Source of the DNA: Trogon surrucura
Taxonomy: Eukaryota; Chordata; Aves; Trogoniformes; Trogonidae
Assembly (NCBI GenBank): GCA_020746105.1
Contig: CM036658.1
Span: 27,491,099 to 27,555,098, forward strand
Reading direction: 5' to 3'
Length of the DNA: 64,000 bases
Positions 48,001 through 60,000 of the stretch are shown piece by piece. Position 1 is the stretch's first letter, and each line of letters starts with the position of its first letter. The notes beneath the pieces were generated by a model. It was given only the letters and a program-made list of their open reading frames with translations. It was not told where the DNA came from and did not search any database. A program made the position numbers and the translations under genes.

Positions 48001-51000
48001 ATTGTCATTAGACACTGCATTTTTTATTTCATTACAAACTATACTGTAACTTCTGAGACTTCAGAACTACATTAAGTGTAATTTATGGATATGAATCTAC
48101 AAGGATTCACAGAACTGATGCATTTATTACAGACTTATAAACTGTTCTTGAAGAGCTGCCATTTTAAGAATTAGCCAACATACGTATTATATACTCACAC
48201 AAAGTAAGCCTTCCGTCTAGCCACACATAGTATATAGCAACGGAAACATTCCAAACCCAAACTCCACCATACCTCGCAAGGGTGAAGGTTCCTGCAAAGC
48301 ATTGCTTGGTAATCTAGCTGGTCCACAAAAGAGTGACACAGTGACAGGTGTTACAACAGAACAGCATCTGATGTTTGCTATCCGGTGAGCTCTTGTCATT
48401 TCATCATATATAAGCCAGTCTGTAGGGAGTGCCTGAAGAGCTGCAGCTTGCCCATTTGCTGGAGGAATCTGTGCAAGAGCAAATAAGGCTAGGCTATTTT
48501 ACTCCGTCTTTACAACTAAAACAAATTTTAACATATTTCTTGTTTTATATATGTAGAAATAAATACATAAATATTTCTACACACATAAACCTCTACACAG
48601 GAATAAAAAAGCAAGGAAGAAGTCAACCGGACTCACAAATTATTCTACCACCTTGAACCAAAATACTTCGCTTTAAAAAGGATCTAAAGAAAAAAAAATC
48701 CATTTCAGAGCAGCACTTCTTCCTGGTATTATGAGCACAGATTTGAACATCTTTAAAACAGTTTCATAAATAGCCTTTTACCATTTTGTCTCACTCCACC
48801 TAGAAGAAGGACTAACTAAAATGAGTTTTGATTAAATAATATTGGAAAATTAAAACAACTCCAATTCTTTATCACCTGCCAAAAATATTTTCTAAAAATG
48901 CAGAGTTTAATGCTCATGCTGCTTTTGTAGTACAGATGACTATGAAAAGACATTCCTAAAACGTCTGATAGAGTACAGTGCTCTTTTTTGTAAAATGTAA
49001 ATTCAAAGTGGTTTTACCTTTTTATACTGAGGTTGACTAAGCACAGAGGTAGGATGAAATCGCACTTTCTTCTCCTTTGGTCCAGTCAAAACCAGGCTTT
49101 CTCTGTCTACATGCACTAGATTGGGATACATCCCAGCCACTAAGGCAGCTTTAACTACAGCCCAGTTTTCAGAGTTAGTATTAACATCTCTAATATCAGC
49201 TCCTCCTCTGGCTCTAACAAAACCTGAAGAAAGAAGAGGACAAAAGTGTGTTGTATTTGTTTGTATTTAAGATCTAGGTTTTTGCTTCTCAAAAGGAATC
49301 TGAAGGGAAAAAAACCACACAATAAACCAAAAGTTTCTTCTATTTTTCACCGCTGCCAACCTCAACAGCATTAAGAAGAAACCATGACACTGAAATCCTT
49401 TCTGATAAAGGGTTTTATACTAAAATAGTATAGAATTAACTCTTACAACACAAACACATTTCCTCTGGAAATAATTTATTAGAAGCTAAAAAACCAAGGA
49501 AACCCAACTGAGACGCCAGTGGCATGCAGAACAAGCATGGCACTTTCAGTTAGATGAGCTGTTTCTCACCTACACTTTGTGCCCAGCCCAAATGTGTACT
49601 GGTCTCCTTCAAACTAAGAAGGATAACTATTACAATTTGTATATACTTGTACTAAGTATACACTTGACTTGTTAAAATTTTATCAAAGGTATTTACCTGA
49701 GGCTCTAAGCTGGCCAAGCAATTGTGTTCTCATTCCTACAATGATTTCCATGGTGGCTTGAGACAGGAAGTTCTTCTCACAGAAGGCTCTCTCCCAGCCA
49801 TCACTGCGTGCCTTCTGCCATGCCTGTAAAGAGTACTTGTTTACATTTGCCTATTAATTTGATAAGTAAAATATAAAAATGCACGTTTTTGAAAAAATTA
49901 TATTTACGTCAGCACAATGAAGTAAAAAATCATTCTGAAATAAAGGAAACTTATCAAATCAGAACATTTTTTCTAGTTAAGTACCAGATTCTCTTTACCC
50001 ATTCCATAAATTAACATAAAATAATGATCTTGTAACATAATGATCACTAAGTTATTATAAAGAAAATTATGTTAAGATCATTACCTTAAGTTATCAGTGT
50101 AGCATGATATAAAGCAGCATCTTGCTGGAAGATTCAGAATTTAACCACGTTTAAAAATGTTAACAAAAAAAAAAATCTGACAAAAAGCATTCTCTCATGA
50201 ATTTACGAGTCAAATATACAGGAAGGCCACTAGGCAAAAATAAAGCTTCTAAGGACTTAACAGTAGGCTATCATTCTACATTCAACTTGATCATTTACTT
50301 TGATACATGATCTACTGTGATTAGTACTCTTTATGAAGATGTACAAATACCTGGAAAGCCCTGAGGAGCGCCATGTGATCACTAAACGTTCCTGCAGTAA
50401 AACGTTTTCTACACAGCATGGCTGCACGCTTTTGAGAGGCCAGTGTAGGTAGGACAAAAGGGTCTCGATACGCAAGAGTGCAAGCAATAGTAAGAATAGG
50501 ATCCAGGCACTTCAAAACAACAGCACACAGCACCATTTTACCAAGGTGTGGCTCTACAGGTAATTCAGTCAGATGATAACCAAGTTCAGTGAGATCTTCC
50601 CAAGGGTCCATGGCATCTATTGTCTTGTTGGTTGGTTGGTTGTTGTGTTTTGTTTTTTAAAAAAAAAAAGAGGGGAGAAAGGGGACAAAATTAATGTACA
50701 AGAAAAGCAGAAAGGATGTGAATACTGGAGATTAAACTAGACTTGTTCAACTAGACTCTTAATAGTTTGAGAAGAGATTTTTAAGCATTCTCTTCCCTTA
50801 ACACAGAAAAATACATACACACACACACAAAATGAAAATAGGCAACACACAAAACCTCAAAGCATTCTTAAATAACTAAACAACAGTCTCAGTACAAGCA
50901 CAACTCAGTAAGATATCTTGCCACACCACAAATAGAGAATCAAATACAATTTCATTCGTTTGCTGACCTTAAGCATCTGCACAGCATTTCTCACAATTAA

Positions 51001-54000
51001 AGCCGGTGGAGGATCAGGAGCTTTCATAAGAAAGTCAACAATTGGGCAGTTAATTGGAGCCAGAAGTTTTGTGTGTAAGCAAAGCTCCTGGAAGTTAAAA
51101 AGCAAAAAAAGATTGTTAAGATCTGGAGAGGGGAGGGGGGAACAACAAAAAAAAAAAACCAAATAATATTTTGGACTTAGTAAAGTTTGATGATAATATA
51201 TCTTTTTTTAAGTTATAATTTTTAACTGAATGTGCACCTGAAGTGGCATTCTTAGAAGTTCTGGAGTCTGAAATTCCAACATATTCTGAAAGCGGAGCCT
51301 GCTGAAGAGACGAAAACAGACTCCAGGCTGACAGCGACCAGCCCTTGAAAATAAAACACAGGAAGTTATTGAAAATTAGCATTTCTTTAACAAAACAAAA
51401 CAAAAAAAACACTGCCACACACACACAAGCAGAACTGAAACACAGAAGCAGGTCAAAGTAAAAGATAACTTTGTCACTAAATTAAGTTCCACACACAAGG
51501 TGAGAGTTTTCCTGTACATGGATTAATTTTGATAGTATGAAAATGTGTTTTTAAATTTTTATCTCAACATTGAAAGATCTGGAGAAACAAAAATAAGGCC
51601 TGGCTAAAGATAACGTGATGTGAGGTTTTTGCTAACCTAAGATCAATCCAAATCTCAAATGTCCTTTGCTGTAAGGAATATAAATTGCAAACCTCACTTC
51701 CTTTTCACAATGTTGCAACTGTTGGAAGTTACTCTGGGAGTAAAAGGTAGAATGAAGACCCAACAACTTGCGAGCGAGGGGACAGAGACAGCAAATGCTA
51801 ACATTCATGCTCAAATTCCTGCAATACACATGCCAATATTGTATAACCAAAGACATCTGTTGTTACATATCCTCTTAGCCCTCACCCAGTGTTGGGACGA
51901 GTATGCTGAAGGACTGTTAATTCACAAACAGTTTGGAGAAGGTGAATAAGGAATCACTGCTCAATGTCTCTTCTAACACAGGGATGAAGGGCTATTGATT
52001 TAGAACTAGCAATAGGCAGCCCTTTGCCCACAGAAAAGTTGTGAAAGACGTTACTGGACACTGTGGCTGCTGGTGATACGCGAGAGAAAGTGGAAGGTGA
52101 ACAAACTCATGGGGGAAAACCCCGTATTTAATACGAACTTTGAGAAATTCCTGACTGTCACTGTCCTACAACTTGGGAAATGACTCCAAGGGCATACACG
52201 TTGACCCTTACTCTGCTATGGAGAATTAGCACTAGCCATTGTCCAACACAATAGAGGACTAAGCTAGTAACTTTACCCACAGTGGCTGCTATTACGTTAT
52301 GTACTTTATCCTCAACATACAGGAAGGTGGATATCTGCAAAATAAAATTCAGTACGAAACATTTATTACCTGCCCTTTCTCTGGATAGCACTGGCTTTTG
52401 AAATCCACACCATTTTTAGCATCGTAACACAACTCAGTGCATCAAAAGACTTCTACAAAAGAAAAGCAAGGGACATAAAACAAGACTGAAGAGGGTACAT
52501 AAAACAGAAGTTGCTTATGATTTAGATCATCAATAGTCATTCTCTAAAATAAAATAATAATACACAAACCAAGCAATAATATGTCATTATATTCAATATA
52601 AGTTTTCCTATTTTACTCACTTGGAAATTACATCCTTATTTTCCTACATTTGATGCACAATTAGAAAAAAATTGATGAGAACGTCAGAAACTTCCTGTGC
52701 ATATCTCCTATGAAATCCAGTTTTAATTTTTAAGCCCTAAACTACCTCTTAAGGCGCCTCATTACATTATCTCACTTTTCCTGAATAAGTAATCAGGGAA
52801 CAGGAATTCAACACAACAAAAACAATGCTTAAGACCTTAATGGAGCAGACTTGGACAAGATACAATAGTAGGATAAAAGGAACTCTCAATGTTCTCTAAG
52901 TGTCAAGAAGATGGTGGTCTAAACCAGGCTTATTTTAAAAATCAAACAGAAATACTAGATTTAGTAATAATAAAAAAAGATAAAGATATATCAATACATC
53001 AGTCTGCAATGGCTTTGACAGAGTTTTAAACAGCTAGCTATTTATAATATTTGTAAAAAAAAATGGATGTCAAAAATTCTGTTTTGTTGTTTGATATGCA
53101 GTAGTTGTCAGCCAACTGTAAAAAAAAACCCTAGTTCTCCAAAACTAATGTATTATGCATTTTAAAATAACACTAGGAAGCTTACTTCCCCAAGAAAGTG
53201 TAAGCCAGTCATACCTCTTTCATCTTGCCTGAGTCAATAACATATACAACATCATTGACTGTTATGCTGGTTTCTGCAATATTAGTAGAAAGAATCTGCA
53301 ATTAAAAAAGAAAACAAAACCACAACTCTATAGTAATGGTAAAAGTAAAGAGAAAATAGATCAATGTAGTATGTGATGAAGTCCTGATACTTGCTATTTT
53401 GCGGACACCAAAAGGTGGACTTCTAAGCACCTTCTTCTGATCCAAAGTCTGCATATTTGAATGAAGCATGAAAACCTGGTATCTAAAGCAAGACAAAGAG
53501 CACATTTTAAGAATCTCCAAAAGTAACAACAAAAACCTCAAGACAAACCATAGAAACTAGAGGCTTGTACCTGTGAGCATTATCAGCAAATCTCTTGTCA
53601 TCAAAAAGAATACGGTCCCTCAGGCTAACAATCTCATCATATCCAGGAAGAAATACTAAAATGGCTCCTAAATAAGAAGTTGGTTTGCAAAGTTAAACAG
53701 AAAATTCACTTCAAATGTGTGCATACTAGCACTCAGGACGTTTTACCTATTTGGTACTGCTGAAAAAAAGAGGACAATTCATCAGAAGCCAAACCTACTG
53801 CAATTCATTGGGATTATGTTTATATACCCACCAGCATCACAACTATGACAGATTTTATGAAGTAAGTGCATAATCAGGTCCAGATCCACTTTTTCATCAT
53901 CAAAACTGTGATGATAAGCTTTCAACAGCTCTCTGTCTTCTGCACTAAGGTCACTACCACTCGTTTGGACCAGGGAACTTTCATCCAGATTTCCAGATTC

Positions 54001-57000
54001 CACTGAAGCGCTAAAACATACAAATAACACAGGCCAAAATCAAAGTTGTCTGCTTTGGGTTTTGTCTGCATCCAGCCATCAATTCAAATTTAGATCAAGC
54101 TGAACAAGGCTACTTGTCTTGAATTTTAATTTTAAAGCATAGCAGAATGCCATCTCTACTATACTATTACAGTCAACTGATCTAAGTGTTAACCCAGCAA
54201 AGCATGGAGCTTCAATTCTTAGTGTTAGCTTTATTGCACTTCACTGCAACACAGCCATAAGCAAATGTGACAGAAGTCGAAGTATAAAGACACCATTTGC
54301 TTATCTGTTAAAGGAAAAATATTTCAAAGAAACGTGTCTTCCAAAAATTTCCCTACCATAACAGTCAAGAAGGCACTATGCTAACAGTTAAGAAGGCACT
54401 ATGCTAACAGAATTCACACTAAGAGGAATAATAACATAGGTCTCTACAAAACTGTAACTTTAAATTTGGTCAAAAACTAATTCTTGAATGGCCTAGCATA
54501 TATGTAACCCATATAGAGTTTCTCTAATATTGCTATCATGTACCAACAATACACTGATAAAAACACACAATGGATTTGTTTCCAAAATAAGCATCTGAAA
54601 ATAAAATGGTACATGGTATAGAACTGGCATCTGCTCTGCGTATTTAAGTTACTATAATCACATTCTGCCTATATATATAATCATGAAGGCAATGTCCGTA
54701 TGAAGATGGTGAACACTTATACTATTAAAGAATTCCTATACCCTAGAAATATATTTATCCAAGGAATTGTACAAACATAATTACTAAGACACTGAACACA
54801 AACAAATTTTTTAAATAACTACGTTTTTGAAATATTCCTATCTAAAATATATTTTGCTATTTAGGCCAGATTTTGAAGCATAAAAAGCTAAAACCTGCTC
54901 TGATTAAAATAAGACAAAACCTAAATTTCTAAATTTCTCCAAAGCAGTTATAGCTTACCTGTAGGACTCCAACAGATCAATAACCTCTGTCTGTTCAAAG
55001 CGCTTAGCCCAGTCCAAAGCTGTCCTGAAAAAGGGGTATAAAAATCTTTATTAATTTATCATTTCAAAAAATACAGATGCATAGCATGTTACATGAGGAA
55101 GCGGTTGACACACCACTTTTCTATCAACTTCTGCATTACTGTTTAATCAGCAATGTTATTGCTGGATCTGCAACTTCCCGTTTTAAAGTGTGTAATACAC
55201 AGGTATAATAGCTGTATGATTTTTAGATAACCGCAATTATTTCTGAAGAAAGAATCTCAGTATTACATAGAAGCGTAGGCAAACATGCAGAAGGAAATGA
55301 AAATGAAGAATGTGACTTCCTTCAAAAACTACATACATACTGATGTGCACAGGCAAGCCATGCATTTTTACAGTATCCTTTACCAGCTACTTTAAATCAT
55401 CCCAAGAAGTCATGTCCCAGACATTTTTCTCCAAAATGTGTGAAAATATCAAGTTTTTTGAAGTCTTATGGAAATCCCCTTCCTCACAATGCAGTTCAAT
55501 CTCCTTTCCTTTTAAACTGCACTCCATCCCAAGTTTTTCAGGTGGTTGTACCAAAAGTCAGCCCCCTGGAATCCTAATTTCTTTGTTTCCATATTACAAC
55601 TATCTACTATAGTTCTCCCTTTATACAAAGACAAATGGATGGCCACAAAAATCTGAACTTTTACAGATGCACAAATATTTTTACATTATACAGCATATTT
55701 ACAAATACAATACAGCAAAAATCTTTGCACCTATAATACACTATTTTTAAATCCAGTACAGGTTACACTCTTAAAATAAGAGTTGCCAAACATTCTGGGT
55801 CTAATTCAATCAACTTGGGGAGAAAGATTCCAACTTTTCTTCCAGCCAGTATGTTAAATCAGATGCACTGAAACCAAGAGTCCTCACATTTGAGACTGTT
55901 TAATTAAGAATTCAGTTCAGAATTTACAGAAAACTAATGTGATAAACAGAAGTTAGAAACTTAGACTGCCAAGACCTACTAGTGTTTACAGTAGTCTGAC
56001 AAGTCAGCAAATTAGTTTACATGTTATAGGAATTTCTTTCTTTCTCATTTGTATATTGACAAATAAATTAATGTTTCAGTTTATCTGTCTGTTTTTACCA
56101 GCCATTGGATGATTTGCAGTGGATACTTGCTCCCATAGTAATCAGTTGTTCTACTTGACTCAGAAAGCCTCTCCCTGAAGCGACCATTAGCGCAGTCACA
56201 CTGGTTTCACTGTGTCTATAATCAACTGAGGAGTACAAAAAATAATCAGCAAAATTAATTCAAACACTATTTTTTTCATCTAAATGCAGTATAAATATCA
56301 TTTTCAAAACCCAGCCCAAGAGAATTTGTTTCCTCAATTCATCCTACCCGTCATTCATGTGATTTTAACGCTATCTTCAGAAGCATAACATCTGTCAATA
56401 CTTCAAAAGAAGTACAACAACAACCACAAAACACATTAATTCTGTTACCCCTATTCATTTTTTTTCAATAGGCATCAGAATTCAAAGGTAACAACATCTG
56501 AAACTGGAGATAAAGCAGCAAGAGAAATTTAAATCATTTTGTGCTTGTGTTTTTTCTTACATAATGTAAAACGTACCACTGACATTTTCAGTTAAAATGA
56601 GATGGAACACCTGAGCAAAGGAATCAGTATCTTTATGCAACCAGATGTCAGAAAGACAAGAATCCATTTCCTTTATGACCCACGGTTCAAGGCAATTCAC
56701 ATCTTTTTCAATCTGAAGAGAAAAAACAGTATAGAGATAAATCTCTTCAAAAATTGTCTTTGTTCTCATGTATTAGACACAAAGAATCTGAACAGCTAGT
56801 TTTCCAGGTAACAACACGCCACATGCAGCATTCATATATCATTTAAAGCATTTATTGTAACAACACATGAAACAATAGCAGTCTAGCTATTTCACCTAAA
56901 TACAAGTTATGTACAACCATCATAACTGAAAAAGCACACTTCAGATAGAGGAGTTCACACAAAAAAACCCCATCATATTTTAAAATACGCTAATATCCTT

Positions 57001-60000
57001 CGAGAAAGTCTACATGAGTAATACCCTTAGAAAACAGTTTTAAAATGGGTAGTAACAGCATAACACAGAGTTAAACAGCACTTCCAACAAATGGGAAAGC
57101 TTACCAGTTGATTAAATACTGTGTCACCACTTTCATCCAACAGATTAAGCTCTTCAGTTGCCCTTGGGACTGATCTTTGTCTCCGAGATTGCAGTTTGGT
57201 ATTACTTTCTCGAGCAGAACACCACTCAGTGAGAGTGCTTTGTTGTTTTTCTTCTAGAATGCATGAAGTGTTTTCAAAAAAAGTTTTACAGTCAATCGCC
57301 CATTGTTTTCAGTTACAAAAAGTAGCTATAATCAAGTCACAAAGTTTTACCTAATCAATCTCTTACTTAATCTAGAATGTTGTTTTCAAGTCCAGTATAA
57401 ATTCCATGACCAAGGGGACACAAAGTGCACCACTGCAAACACCTGCTATAAGAGCAAGGTAAAAAAAAATATACCATTTTGGTGCTTAAATACCTAAGTC
57501 TCCAGTATTCCAAATCACTACTTTCAAATCATTACTTTCAGTTGTCACAAAAACTTCTCAAATTATCTATCTACCTAATCAATTGAAAACTATATTAAGT
57601 TCAAGTGTGTTAATGCTTCTGGACTAGTATCTCCACGCCTGAAGAATATAGTAAAAAATGTTATTAAAACAAACTACTTCTGTTACAAGATGTACAGAAT
57701 CTTGCCCTGTTTTACGGACGTATCTCAATTTGCACCCAAAAGTCAGCACATAGTATCTTCTGCTTCTATAGTTTTCACATGGGCAAAGCCCCCAATTCTA
57801 TGCAATTTTACTCAATAATAATTAAGGTAAAATTTAATATTCATCAACTGAAAGAAAAAATAATGCAACCATTGAAAGAAAGTGAAAATACTCTTTTTAA
57901 GTTACACAATCTACTTGAATAATGTAAGTATTGAGAGCTCAAAGATACTTGCTGTCATCTAATCACGTCTTATTTAATGTTCTCACTTCGGAATTTTAAC
58001 AGAGAACCATCCTATTTAGTTGTTCAACCAATAATTCAAGTAGACTCACTGGCAACTCTAACAATTAAAAAGTTCACCCACCTCGCTGCTTCTCTTTTTT
58101 GTACTTTACCATTTCTTTGTTTGTATAGCCAGTGGTTCGTAAAATTTCCTCCAAAAACATCTCTTTAACTTCAAAAGGTCTTCCTTGTACTGAAATATAC
58201 ATAATTCATAAAATTTTAGATATTCCCTAGCTTCAGTTATAATCTTGTTTTTTTTAAAAGCATTTTTGTAGACACAAAAAGTGAATTAAACATTATTAGG
58301 GCTCGATTTAAGGAATTTTGACTTTCCTTGAAAAGTCTTCTAAGAGCATATTCACTCAAGTTTATCTTCTTAAGATTACGGGGCCACAAAACAACATTTC
58401 AAAAGGGAAATGTCAGCTGGGTACCTGGTTTCTCATTGAACTCTTCAATGCTATTAAGTGTTATAGAAAGAGATGCTCATAAAATTGACAGTTATTAACA
58501 GCAATTTGACCAAAATTAGAGAAAGAAAAAAGACATTTTTGTCCAGGCTTACAGAAAAGAACTCACTGTGTAAAGCTGCCACCTTGATTCCAAAGTAAAA
58601 GAGCAACTAACACAGCTTTAGTGCAAAATCCCACAAGCAGATTGCCACCTTTGTATTAAAGTACTTTTTCCACGAGTATATGAAGAGGTGGACTTCTCAG
58701 AATTTTCTCAATCACTTCAGCTAAATTTAGCTTTCTTTACTGAATACTTCCTGATGAGGCATTCCAATGGTCTCTATCTCCTAATAACGTACCCTGATCT
58801 CTTTTTCAGTATCACTACTTTCCACACCTTACTTACGGACATTAAATGATTCTTTTTCACATCAAGAATTCAAATATCTAGATTTTAATTTCTGGTCTCT
58901 TAGCAGACATTTGCCACTGCCACATTAAAATGACCTAGGACTTTTCTTTCTCTAGAAACAACAAGTTAAAATTCACCTACTTTTAGCAGCTGTCACGGAG
59001 GAAGTCTTCCAAAACTAACAACAAACTGTGTGTACTACAGGAACACACAACAACAAAATGTTGGCTTTTGTGGTCAGGATTTTGCTAGCTATATTACTGA
59101 AGGAGGATCAAATTTTTTCATTACATTAACCGATGAAGTATCTAAACCTTTTCTTTTAATACATAAATTCCCAAAAAATGAAAAAGTAAAGTGTCTTTTC
59201 AGTTGTGATTAGCCTGTAAAAACGAGTATGTGACTACAGTACAATCATTGAGGTAAACCTGAGAAAGGGACTGTCACACACATCTACATTTTACCTCTAT
59301 AAAAAATGAGTCAAATGAAATTAAAACAGCAACAATGATAACTTTTCTTCACATTTCATGTATTCTAACTGCAAGATTACTGAGTCTGAACATAAATTAA
59401 TGTAAATTGCCATGTCTTTTCTCAATGTTTATACAGATTTAACAGCTAATAATTTCCTTTAAAATAAAGGATCATAAAACACAAAAACCTAATTTGCCTA
59501 GGACCACGTTTCTGAAGTGACTACATAGAGTTATCCGTGTTTTATCCAGTAACCAGTAGTGATCTCTATGAGGCTTGAAGAACTAGATCTATTGGAATGA
59601 GTTGATACATAGATCCTACGGTCTACATCACCATGAAGACGAACACTTAAGAACCTTTCCCTGCTTCTTGAATCCAATGTGGCAGGTGGGGCCAAGACAT
59701 CCCTGCACTTACAGAACTTCCTGTGATAAAAACACTTCACTCTGAACTAGGTGCAAATAGCTAAAAACCAACAAAAATGAACAAAGACAAGCACTGCGGT
59801 AATTCTCAGTGTATTTATCACATTCCCTTACTCAGAATTGTTTGCTACAGTTTCGTAACATCTTTAAGTTCTAGGGGCGTGTATACCCATATTGAAGAGT
59901 TAATATAAATACATACTGTGTATCACTGGGCAACTTCCAAAATATCTGACAAAGAGATCCGCATCCAGAGCAGCACTAGAAATAATTAGTTTTAAATTAC

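Larger units (their letters stand above)
42009..53214 (-). other. YTHDC2 introns in the 3' half
   Basis: The intervals between exons here measure about 0.15-1.2 kb. The larger ones (42,620-43,730; 43,935-44,952; 45,856-47,078; 47,189-48,272; 51,344-52,369; 52,453-53,214) hold AT-rich sequence with short A/T runs and no recognised repeat or RNA gene. The 51,344-52,369 intron contains a GC-richer unrecognised block near 51,640-52,300. A short CA run lies near 50,815-50,830. Confidence 0.5.

Noticed and set aside
50812-50832. CA-repeat microsatellite
   Set aside because: Only a few units, too short to report as a repeat locus.
51659-51949. 96-codon plus-strand open frame in a YTHDC2 intron
   Set aside because: It is antisense to the gene, has no domain and no splice context; at most it is part of an unrecognised old repeat near 51,640-52,300.
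53391-53394. Alternative GT donor four bases into the intron after the 53,395-53,482 exon
   Set aside because: Using it would add four bases and shift the reading frame before the conserved STNIAETS motif, so the GC donor is preferred.
59531-59740. Possible extra YTHDC2 exon on the minus strand
   Set aside because: The exons at 58,082-58,189 and 59,917-60,073 already join in frame to give a complete VIHIQGRPFEV segment, and this block has no fitting splice phases.
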